Shown here piece by piece: positions 27,801 through 37,622 of a stretch of 64,000 nt of DNA (positions are counted from its first letter, which is position 1; each line of letters begins with the position of its first letter). The stretch covers positions 21,049,993 through 21,113,992 of the forward strand of contig CM033109.1 in the NCBI GenBank assembly GCA_019321725.1. The letters run 5' to 3'. The DNA is from Paulownia fortunei. Its lineage: Eukaryota; Streptophyta; Magnoliopsida; Lamiales; Paulowniaceae. Position numbers and translations under genes: made by a program. The notes beneath the pieces are model-generated. The model was given only the letters and a program-made list of their open reading frames with translations. It was not told the origin of the DNA and searched no databases.

Positions 27801-30800
27801 ACTGGCACATATTTAGCTGCCAACAGTAGACCTTTTTTTATACTCTAAGCATGCTAACTAAAATTATGGCAATGAACCCATGTCAACATTGAGAAACTGA
27901 AATAGAGCCTTAAGGTGGAAAAGGGGATGGAAGAGTGAAAGAAAATTTTGAACCTATATGCACTAGAAGCAGACAATAATCACATTCAGTAAATATCTCA
28001 TAACGTTTCTAAGGCTATAATGACTAACATAATATACCATTGGATTTATTTGATGTTCTGATGCTACACTTGATATATAGAAGTGACAATGGTTCTGTTT
28101 GGGTCATAGCTAATATACTTAATATATCTAATATTATGCAACTAAGTACACTAATAATTAGCAAAATTATGACATTATGTTTTGTCCCACATCCTTAATA
28201 ATGTTTTTACTTCAACATAGTTGATGTCTTTATCGGCATAAGTCTCTTGAGAGAAATTTATTTTTCTTGTAATGCACTCCATTGTCTAGAGAATTGTGAC
28301 CTCTTTAGTTCAATATGAGTTTCTTTCAGAAGAATTGAACTATTTTTACTTTGAGAGAATTGTATCAGAGTGAAGTTTTCTAAGACACTCTTGGCTAGTT
28401 TTTCTACTTAATAAATTTTTTTGTTGCTCTGAAATACGGCACATTTGGCCAGAAAAGTGAAATTCAGGGGAAGTTTTTATGTTGGCCTGCAGCTAGCTTG
28501 TGTAAGCTATATGAGTGTAAAGTTACACTAACTGATAAGAATCTAGTTCCTTGCTCATGTTGCTAATAGTGCTTATATTGTTAATAGAAGTTCTCAAGAG
28601 TGCAATTGGAGCTTTATGTGTATTTTGTTTAAGTATTCTAATTATAACAAGTAGGCTACTTTGTTCTGTAGTTGGAGGTAAGGCCATTGCTGTATTACAA
28701 GTGAACATTTTTATCTAAACTGTATGCTTGATTTGTTGTTACCAGGACTGAATCATCAATGGACAAGATTAAGATGTGCCATAGGTTATGCAACTAGTGG
28801 TCAAAGTACAGAAAATACTAATTAATGAAAGCAAAAGACATCAAGTGATGTCAGTTTTTTTTTTTTTTTCTGTGAGCATGTTAATGACAGGTGTAGCATT
28901 ACTTGCCTTGATGGGCCCCCTCTCCGCCCCAACAAAAAAAAAAAAGAAAAAAGGAGAAAAAAAGGGTTTAGCATTACTTGCATGACATTTAAATACTAAA
29001 TATATACATTAGTATGGTTTCTGACAAAGGATTAAATGTTGACTTTTGGATAAGTGTGATCTCCAACATGCCATTTTATATGTCTACGATGTCAGATCTC
29101 TGCCTTTCAGTTAAAAACCATAATTAATATAGCTTCTTCTCATCCACATTTTGTGACATCATTGTAGAGTAAGGTTTGTGCTATCCCTGTTATATTTTGA
29201 TTAAGATCAGATGTTAGTTTATCTGCTATGATTGAAAACCAAATGTCTTCTTGGAGTCACATGCTATAGTATGTTGTATTGGAAAGAATCTAGTCAGGAG
29301 ACTAGTTTATGCTTAAGTTTATGATGACTATGAGTTAGGTTGTATTACTGCTATGTTAAATGTGGACATTAATGTGGTATTAGATGTGTTCATTTCCTCC
29401 TGAACTCCCAATTTCTGAATTTCCACGGCCATACAGTACATGCTGAGTGTGCTATTTCATTCACTTTGTTATGTTCATGAGCAAACATGTGTGTTTCTCT
29501 GCCTGTCTGTTCATTATTGGGAGAGGTTCTATTTCACTTTGTACAGCATTCTAACTGTATAAGCTTCCAGCTACTTGTCGATTGGACACGAGGGAAGAAT
29601 CTAATTGTCTGTAGTGCTGCCTCTTCTGCAACTGAACTTAGAGGGCCTCAAGATGTCGCAAATTTGTTCTCTCTGCTTGGGCTCCCTGGGAACGTGCTAA
29701 AGCAGCTATTTCCAAAAATTGTAGGTATGCAAACTTGCTGAAGCTTTACATTATCTTTCAACCTTGTTTCATTTTTTCTGATGATTATCAGTTTATTTAT
29801 CTATTTGTTTTTTGGTCAGATCTCTCCTAGCTAATGCATTAAGGAAAAAACATTTTTACAAGGAGGCTGTTAAGGTTGAAGAAATACCATCAGGTGGACA
29901 ATTTAATCCAGCACAATCTGCATTTGATGACTGGCTTAAATGGGATCCTATTTCTAGTGGTGAGGGTGATCTGCTATTAGATGACATGGAGAAGTCTTTC
30001 GCCATCTCCAACATTGTAACAAAAACTGTGAAAACCATCAACTTCACCTCAAATATGAATGGCCTGCCTGCGCACGGTTTGCAGATCAAGGATCTAATAT
30101 CTGTGACTAAGGCAGCTTTAGAGCCACCAGAAACTGATAACTCTGAGCCTGCTGCCATGGATACTGAGAAAGCCGCTGCAATTGAAAAGCCTGAAGAGCA
30201 GGGTGGCCTTAATCCTTTGCATAAAGAGCAAAGCAGCCTGCCTGAAAATCAAGGCAGCCTTAGTTCTTTGAGTAAAGAGCAAGGGGGAGTTATTCTTGTG
30301 CCTGAGGGTCAAACTTCATCATCTGGTGTCACAAATATATATCTGGCCCCTGGCTGTCAAGATTCTAAAGTTTCATTAGATTATGTTCCTAAAGGGCTAG
30401 TTGCTCTTCAGCCTCTGCCAGAAGAGGGTCAAACTTCTGTTAATGATGCAAAGATTGGATATCAGGCTTCTGGTTTTGAAGATTCTGCAATGTCATTATC
30501 TTTGCCCATTTATAATGGCACTTACACTAATTCTGAAGAAACTGTATCAATTTCAAGCGAGAAACCAAATTATTCAAATGAGTTGGAAGCACATCTTGTT
30601 GCATCTGAAACCCAATTACAAGATACCCCACCCCAAGTGTATGGAGGAAATGCTTTACATGATGGTGGAGGAGTTCATATTACAAAAATTGAAATGCCTG
30701 TCACTGATAATGATGTTTCTATAGAACTTTCTGATCCCTTAAATAAATCTAGTTCGTCTGCCTTTCCATTAGAAGAATCCAGTGTGGAAAATTGTTGTGG

Positions 30801-31449
30801 TGTAGGCGTATGTGCACAGGAAGGTGTTCCAGTGGACAAGGTTTCCAGCAAGATTGACAGTGAAAACAAACAAGGGCCACCCTTGGCATCATCTGATGCC
30901 CCTTCTCAAGATGTCTATGTGGAAGGAGAACAATATAGTGAAATGACCGATAGTTCTGTTAAGTTAGTTGATGGCTTGCCCATTGAGGGACTTTTAAATC
31001 TGACAACTGACTTTATTGAACCAATCATCAATGATGTGATGGGAGATCGGAAGCAGATTGATTCTGCCACTAGTTATCAAGGCCTTGGTAAATCTCAAGC
31101 AGGTATAATTGTGCTCTATCTCTTATTAGTTTCACTTTAACCCAACTTTCAATGGGCTTTTTGGTGTTTGATCTTGCACTCCAAACCTAAAATTGTTCTG
31201 TTCATCATACTGGTGTAACAATTGTTTTTTGCCTTTTGTTTGATTATGTCATTTTGTATGATCTAAATAGTGACAATCTTTAGAAATAATGTAAGAGAAG
31301 CTTCTATTAACTTGGTGTTGTCAACTTTATGTTTTTCATCTCTTGCAGGAAGACACAGAAGAAAACGAAATTCTCCTCATCAGCCTTTCTTGTTTCCGTT
31401 CAAGCGTTTTTTGAATCCTAGGCCTTCTAAGAGGAAGTTTTGGAAGTAA
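21857..31449 (+). CDS. RPP30: Ribonuclease P/MRP protein subunit RPP30 (GAF1-like)
   Basis: Protein subunit of nuclear RNase P and RNase MRP, which mature tRNA 5' ends and rRNA precursors; Arabidopsis GAF1 is the named plant homologue. Exons: 21857-22288, 22364-22441, 26849-26929, 29571-29724, 29820-31102 and 31349-31449. The start MGFFDLNIPYHES fits the family N-terminus. The conserved TIM-barrel-like fold follows: GYTGVAYNRTLKG, YDIVAVRPMN, VDMIAIDFSEKLPF, RGVYFEVTYCGLI, LLVDWTRGKNLIVCSAAS and ELRGPQDVANL-SLLGL. A roughly 400-residue acidic, low-complexity extension with internal repeats follows, then a basic tail (GRHRRKRN...RKFWK) that may aid nuclear import. Exon 4 lacks one base: an extra A in the run 29714-29718 would give the family motif PKNCR and fit the 29725/29819 splice phase; as written, the frame stops soon after. 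With that base the protein would be about 709 residues. Introns of 4.4 and 2.6 kb are large. Confidence 0.9.
22442..26848 (+). other. RPP30 intron 2 (4.4 kb)
   Basis: Bounded by AAG|GTTCCT and GTGCAG|CGC. Mostly unremarkable AT-rich DNA. It contains a higher-GC island with overlapping open frames on both strands (about 25060-25280) and a long purine tract (25325-25488). I see no transposon with definable ends, though the length suggests old insertions. Confidence 0.8.
25325..25488 (+). repeat. Purine-rich (G/A) tract in the RPP30 intron
   Basis: Apart from a short interruption (about 25375-25395), nearly every base is A or G. Part of it is a short tandem repeat of GAAAGAAAAAAGGGA (around 25426-25460). 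Open frames across it are low-complexity artefacts. Confidence 0.85.
26930..29570 (+). other. RPP30 intron 3 (2.6 kb)
   Basis: Bounded by AAG|GTGAGT and CTTCCAG|CTA. No coding frame or element with definable ends was seen. It contains a T11-type run near 28856 and a C-rich to A-rich junction at 28915-28970. Confidence 0.8.
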
Positions 31450-32025
31450 AAGCCACTAACTAGTATGTAATATCATCTCTTCGATTTTTATGTTTACTAA
31501 ATTTTGTGACAATTGAGATGTAGGTGTGGTTCTGTCTTAAAGTTGATAAGAAATAGCTGTAGTATTGATTGAATCATTGTAGATAGGGGGTTCAGTTATG
31601 TTATTGAGATTAATTTCTCAATAGTGAAAAGTGTAAATCTTGAATTTTGCAAGTTTTGCTATTTCTTGTACAGGGTATGAAATTTATTATTGCTCCCATC
31701 CCCACCCCTCCAAAAATAAAAATAAAAAAAATATAAAAATAAAAATAAATGCTGCACAGTTGAATGCTACTGATATTTTTTTTTTTTTTTGTTGAATGCT
31801 ACTGATGTTTATTATGTATTTGAAGTTTGTATAGTGCTTTCATGTATTTCTTTTCCAACACTTCTATTGTAGAATTCGTAATACCTCCGGTTAAATGGAG
31901 CTGATTTCATTTGAATACACAAATAATAAGACACCAATTTCAATCTGCCTTGAGTTTGTAATTGACATCATTTGCTCAGATTCTGAAGAAGCATATTCTA
32001 CATGGGTTGGAAAAGAACAATGGCA

Positions 32026-32070
32026 ACCCCCCCCCCCCCCCCAAAAAAAAAAAAAAAAAATAAAAAAAAA
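32026..32070. repeat. Poly-C to poly-A low-complexity junction
   Basis: About 16 C residues are followed directly by some 18 A residues and a further A-rich stretch. Such runs are also where base counts are least reliable. Confidence 0.9.
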
Positions 32071-32292
32071 TGTTTTGTATAGATAATCTCCTTGTGGAGC
32101 AAAATGATGGACTGCTATAGTGAATCCTGCCAGTAATAGTTGGTTCTCAGTTCCAGTTAGATACCTACCTTTTGGTGTGAATCCCTTTCAGAAACTAATT
32201 CCTACCAGAATATGGACAGTCAAGGTGCAACCTGTCAATTGATTAATTAGAACATTATTTGACATAATTTTCATGCATATATCCTGCACAAG

Positions 32293-32364
32293 CATGAGGG
32301 CTCTTAATTTGCACAGGGGTTGAAATATCATGAGGGCTCTTAATTTGCGTAGGGAGTGAAAAGC
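32293..32364. repeat. Tandem duplication, 36-bp period
   Basis: CATGAGGGCTCTTAATTTGC begins both units (32293 and 32329); the rest of the unit is more diverged. Confidence 0.85.
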
Positions 32365-32400
32365 ATATGTCCTTTCTCTAATGTGCGTGATTTATTGATT

Positions 32401-32610
32401 TAGGTTTCATTTGGATTGATGGATTTGAAACAAAGGATTTCAAATACATACTAACAAATCTATTGAAGTTGTTTGGATAATGACATCATACAATGAATTT
32501 CAAATCCTTTGAGCTCTTATTTTGAATTATTATGGTAGATTTCAAATTCATTTTATATGGAATTATTTGAAATCTTTTTTTCAAATCCTTCTATTCAAAT
32601 GCAATCCTAG
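32401..32610. mobile_element. MITE with about 45-bp terminal inverted repeats
   Basis: The left end (TAGGTTTCATTTGGATTGAT, then GGATTTGAAACAAAGGATTT) and the reverse complement of the right end (TAGGATTGCATTTGAATAGA, then AGGATTTGAAAAAAAGATTT) align over about 45 bases with a few mismatches and one indel. The element is 210 bp, AT-rich and noncoding. A target-site duplication could not be fixed with confidence, so the superfamily is open. Confidence 0.75.
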
Positions 32611-35332
32611 ATAATTGTGAGGATATTTGAGAGTTAGTCTGAAACCAAAGAAGAGAGGGATGACATGAAGAAACTCTAGGTTCAATTGAATATTATAATT
32701 ATAGTTTACATAGTGTATGGCTCTTTAGATGACCAAAGGGAGCTTTAACGTTCATGCTATGTCTCTATCAGGTTGGAATGAGCTCAACAACAACTACTCA
32801 ATGCAATTTGTATGATGATTTTGAAGGTTTTAGAAATGATGAGCCCAGCCTACAGCCCTTTAATTGTTAAATATCATAGACTTTGCTGATTTAAAGCTAA
32901 TGCTTTGCATGTGCTAGGGCATTTTTCTCTAGGGAAATTTTATTGTTACTTTTTCTGTTAAAAATGGTGAGAGTGGCTGCTGTCTATTACTTTTTGCCTT
33001 AGACATTCCCTTTTCCAACATAATAGGGACTCATTAGCATCAGGCTTTTAGTCATGAATTATGTTGCTTATTATTCACTGAGTTGGATCCAACTTAGTGT
33101 CTCTTCTCAAGTAATCTTCTTGGACCCTGTAAAATGGCTATTCATGTTAGAATATCTTTTATTAAATGAATCTTCTCCATACCAGGAGATTGCCATGTTT
33201 GCTCAAATCTTTGGCAGAGTAACTTTGCTTGGTCTCTTTCCAATAAGCCTGTGTGCTTGTTCTGCCACTAATTTTTGCAAGTTACTAGTTATATACAGCA
33301 TGAAATCATATTCTGTGTTTTTTCTTGAGTTCTGTTTAACTGCACAATATTGTCTAATTATCTAAACAGCATGAAGAGAAGAAGTTTTCATAAAGCTCTT
33401 TTTCAGGGTTTGGGCAATGTTCATCCCTGCTTCCTGTTGGTACCTTGGTGGGTTTCATGTTATCCAAACCCAGGTTCCAGAATTGAACTCTCCTTAGATC
33501 TTTTGCCAGATAGAAAGAGACCAATCTCATTACCGAATTTAATTACGAAACCAAAACAAAGTTTTATATATGTGCCATTACACGATAATTTATTAGTAGG
33601 TGTGATTTTCTTAACATGATCATTAGTAGACGTAGTGGATAACCCACCGCCGGCCGACAAGAACCAACAGGCCGGCCTTCCCACTTCTAGGGGCCATCTT
33701 GTTGGGTATTAGCCTTTACTTAAAGAAAGAACAGATTCAGATTCTAAGTCAAATAGTTAGTCCTGACCTGAGCCGATTTCACATTATTGTATACTCAAAT
33801 CAATGATTCAGTAACATGAGAGACCAAATGATTAGTGTAAGGAGATTGTGCAATTTGTTGCTTTTGCAATATAAAATATGCAGTATGGCCCCTAAAGCCA
33901 AACATGCGCTTTCTCATTTAGTAAGATAGTTGGAAAGTGTAGGATGCATTTAGTAGCTAAGCTTTATGTAATAATTAATACAAATAATAATGATGAGATA
34001 GTTTTTTCCATGTTTGTGGGGGCAATGCCTCTGTGCTTTGTTTGGCAGATGGATGGTTGTGTTATATCTTTCTGTGTTACAGATGAGATACTTTTATTTT
34101 AGGACAATTAGGGCATATGTGCCATTTTATGGTTAGTCTTGTGTTGTATTTTTCGTTTTGTTACTAGTTTTTGTGTTGATGTATATTCAGTTTTTGGTGA
34201 TGGAAAATTTCATGCCACTCATTTAAGTACTACCAAGTGTGTTTGTGAGCCGTATAATGTGTTTATGAAGATGCCATATCATCTGCAATGTAGCATTAAA
34301 ACTCCACTTGGTTTGTACCCAAGTAGGTTATTGAATTGTTGTTGTTGTTTGTGAGCTGTTAGATGTATATATTCTGATATAATATAGTCAAGTATTGATA
34401 TTATTATGTGTAATTTAGCGATCCACAATCCCAATTGATTAGTATTCAAATGGGTGTCGATTGAAGTTTTTGATCTTGGTTTCCTCCTTGTCCTTTTGTG
34501 TTATACACCACTACACGCACATAAATGCAAGCATATTTTTCATCTCAGTTTTCACAACGTTAAGACACAAACATGGTAATTTTGAAATTTCCTCAGGTGA
34601 ACAACTCTCGACCATCTAAATCATATTAGACGGCTGTCAATCATATTATTCTCATTCACTTTTACTCATTCCTCGTATCTAGACTAAAGATCTTCCTTTC
34701 AACACAATAGCACCACTAATCCTTTGCATCCTACTAATTCATGCTTCCCACAAAGTTTTCTAGAGCCATCATATGCTCATCTCAAGCCCTCAATTTCTTG
34801 AAATAGTGATTACAATAGGAACTGATATTTGCTTATCTTGGGGTGCTTAATTCTGCTGGAACCACTGTCCACATTGACCTGTGATATCTAGCCACTAGTT
34901 GTTGGTAAAACACCATTTGTAAACCCCTAGTTTCCAAGGAAAAAGAGACTTTAAGTGGACTAGGAATTAGTAACTTTGTGGCTGTGGTATCTTGCTACAA
35001 TGATAGAAAACCTGTTTGTCCATGCATCTGGAGTTGATATCAACCTTTCTTAATTCTCCAATAACTTTATCACTAGAGTGATTAAAAGCTGACATTTTCA
35101 TGTACTTGAAGTGAAGAAAGCCTATATTGGCTGATACGAGATCGAGTAATATTCTTTTGCGAGTATCTGAACGATGGAAAAAGGATTGTGATTGTACAAT
35201 CGGTTGAATGTTCATAAGAAATATTTTCTTTAATAATAATTCTTTAATACTTGATTAAGTAATCCAAAGCAATCATGGAACAAGAGCTCCTAAACATGTA
35301 AAATTTGTGGAACCCCTTTTAGGATTAAGATA

Positions 35333-36622
35333 TTAAGGCATCATGTTTGCTGAAAATGCATCAAGAAAATTGATCCAGTTATCATCATCCTCATCATCTT
35401 CCTCGACCCCTGTATGATCCCATTGACTTTGAGGTGTCTTCTCTATCTCATCGTTCTTTGCAAATCTTCCCCTGATGCGTGGTCGGCTATCTGCTAAAGT
35501 CTTCCTGCACTCATACTGCTTGACAGAAAATAAGAAGTGAGTGTGTAAAACCAAGGATAGAAACGGAATGCAAAAAGTGACAACACACACGTGAGTGCGG
35601 TAGACGCGCACAAAATAGATGTTATGAAGTCCAAATATATGTGGTTGACACGCGCGCAAAATAGATGTTGCAATGTCCAAATATATGTGGTATGCATCTT
35701 CTTGACATGTGACGTTTATATCTTCCAAATTCAAAGTAAACAGTGATAGTATGCTCAATATGACTTCCCTTTTATGATTTCTTTCTCCTTTTCTCCATTG
35801 GTATCTTAGATGGATTACTTTTATTTTATTTCTGCCTAAAACTCGTGTTCGTTCTGCATTTTATTTTTGTGACTCAGAGAAAGCAACAAAGGAAATATAG
35901 GAAGTTGTTTAAACCTTGATCTTCTTGTTGAAATTCCTAAGATTTCTCTTGCTTCTGTATCTCTCAATTCTTTCTTTTTTCTCCTCTGGACTGTATGGGC
36001 TGGCTCTGTTCATGCTCTCAAAGATACTGCTCTCGGTTGCTAACGGGCTATTTGACAGCTGATTATGTTGTGCCAAGTTCGCCCCCTGTTGTATCAATGG
36101 TTGCAAAGAAAAAAAGCCTTTAATATTATGTATAATTCACTTATACATGAGAAACTATAGATGTCTCGTTTAGTAAGATTTCCAATGCATGCTGCATGGC
36201 GAAAACTGAAGTTACCTGTAAATCACCAGTGCTCAGCACCTTCCTGACAGAGCTGGTCTCGGAGTCGAAATACCCTGTGGTGATGAATTCATGGGGGAAT
36301 AGACTTCCACGTTTTTCTGAAGAGAGTGGCTGCTGACGCTCCTCTGAATTATAGTCGGACTGTATGTTCCGTAGCTAGTGATTGAGTTGGGAGAGCCAAC
36401 ATAGCTGCTACACCCGCTGCTCGTGTATCCGAGCTCTGACCTCAATGCTGATATGGAGTCGTGCTCGCCGGGAATAGCCAGAGGGGGTAGGAATAATGGA
36501 GGTGATGGGAATGTTTGCAGGGTGGTGGTGGTGGGGGTGGTGTGGCTGTCTGGTAGGGGGAACTGGCATGGGAATTCTGAGGAATAGTCATAGGGAAGTT
36601 CATTCCTGTTGTGTCCGAACAT
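35333..36622 (-). CDS. CCT-domain protein (CMF type), frame broken by one base
   Basis: Nuclear regulatory protein of the CCT-motif family, outside the B-box CONSTANS group since no B-box is present. Exons on the minus strand: 36622-36216, 36085-35915 and 35515-35333. Exon 1 encodes a Ser/Pro/Thr-rich N-terminus from MFGHNRNELPYDY, through SELGYTSSGCSSYVGSPNSI and RSVSSHSLQKN, ending VRKVLSTGDLQ. Exons 2 and 3 encode the CCT domain: KKERIERYRSKRNLRNFNKK, IKYECRKTLADSRPRIRGRF, AKNDE. An acidic tail ends NWINFLDAFSANMMP. The STGDLQ end of exon 1 lies in a different frame from the rest of the exon; one extra base, in the C run at 36273-36275 or the G run at 36293-36297, would rejoin them and give about 253 residues. 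As written the frame stops at 36233. I chose the ATG at 36622 because upstream in-frame sequence is a CT-repeat leader. Confidence 0.88.
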
Positions 36623-36661
36623 GATGTCCTGAGGGGCTTTGGCAAAGGTTTTTGAGTGTGT

Positions 36662-36682
36662 TTGAGAGAGAGAGAGAGAGAG
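36662..36682. repeat. (GA)n / (CT)n tract in the CCT-gene leader
   Basis: Ten or so GA units; on the gene's strand it is a CT repeat 40-60 bases upstream of the start codon. Pyrimidine-rich leaders of this sort are common in plant regulatory genes. Confidence 0.85.
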
Positions 36683-36768
36683 ATGGAAACAGGTATTGAT
36701 TTGATAAAAACCAATAAGCACATGCACTCTTCTTAAAGGGACTGGACAAGCTGGGAGATGACGTGGAT

Positions 36769-36780
36769 GATGACGTCATC
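36769..36780. promoter_or_regulatory. Perfect palindrome GATGACGTCATC (TGACGTCA core)
   Basis: A 12-bp perfect palindrome with a TGACGTCA centre, the full binding site of TGA-type and related bZIP factors, about 150 bp upstream of the CCT gene's start codon. A second ACGT core (ATGACGTGGAT, about 36758-36768) is adjacent. Regulatory role is inferred from position and motif. Confidence 0.5.
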
Positions 36781-37595
36781 TCTCTCAAGCCCGTTGACAT
36801 GCAAATGTTTCTTGTCACCCCGGAGGTCGTGTTGGCCTACCTGCACTACCATGGAGTTTTTGATGGCCTTCTATTTTTTTTTTTTCTTTTGGTGGGGTGT
36901 GGGGGTGGGGGGTGTGTGGTGTGGTGGGATATCAGCACTTTATACCAAGAATTGGAGAGTCCCTAATCAAGGGACAATGACTAACAAAAGGGACTCATTT
37001 TTCATGCATGGCTTGTGCTAAAAACATTTTGGCCAGCCAGGAATCCATATAGATGAATTAAGTTGTCAGTTCACATGACTTTTTTAATACCTTCTCTAGT
37101 CTGGGAACACCCTAAGAAAGAGCCATATTCAATCTACCCATAGTGTAATTGCAACAGTCTCATCCTTCAAACCCGGCCCTAAGCATATGGAAGGGATTTC
37201 TAACACCAGGTTGACTATGTGGTCTTTTACCCCCACGAAACAACTAGGATGCCTTTGGCGTCACGATTTCTCTTGATGTATTTTGATTGGTAATGTCCGC
37301 CCGCCCATTAAGAAGGCGGTAATTCAAATTGGTATGACCCATTATTTTTTGTAAAATTATATATTCCAACTTATTTACAGTAGTAGTTCGAGAGACGAGA
37401 ATTCCTATAATTAGCTAATTGACCTGACATATATGTTCTATGAAAGAATCAACCCTTTGACTACCAAATTGATCAAATTTTTTTAGCTTTGGTTGCTAAT
37501 GATCATTTATGGAGACAAGAAAGCAATAACCTGATATAGTATTTCAGTCCATGAAGACAATCTGTACCACAATGTAATTTTTCTGAAGTTTATTA

Positions 37596-37622
37596 TACAT
37601 ATATATATATATATATGTATAT
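37596..37622. repeat. (TA)n microsatellite
   Basis: An uninterrupted run of AT dinucleotides closed by ATGTATATG. Confidence 0.9.

Larger units (their letters stand above)
31450..35332. other. Intergenic between convergent RPP30 and CCT-domain genes
   Basis: The first few hundred bases are likely RPP30 3' UTR. After that come C/A low-complexity tracts (31690-31750, 32026-32070), a tandem duplication (32293-32364) and a MITE (32401-32610). A somewhat coding-like patch at 33350-33700, with a small GGCCGG inverted repeat near 33652-33678, matches no protein I recognise. The rest shows nothing definable. Confidence 0.6.

Noticed and set aside
29791..29819. Alternative RPP30 exon 5 start at 29792, which also keeps the frame with the donor at 29725
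   Set aside because: It would insert VYLSICFLV into a conserved region, and the single-A explanation restores the family motif exactly; kept only as the alternative to test.
33350..33700. Open frames of 89 and 74 codons on opposite strands
   Set aside because: No recognisable domain, no splice structure and no support beyond being open; left as unexplained intergenic sequence.
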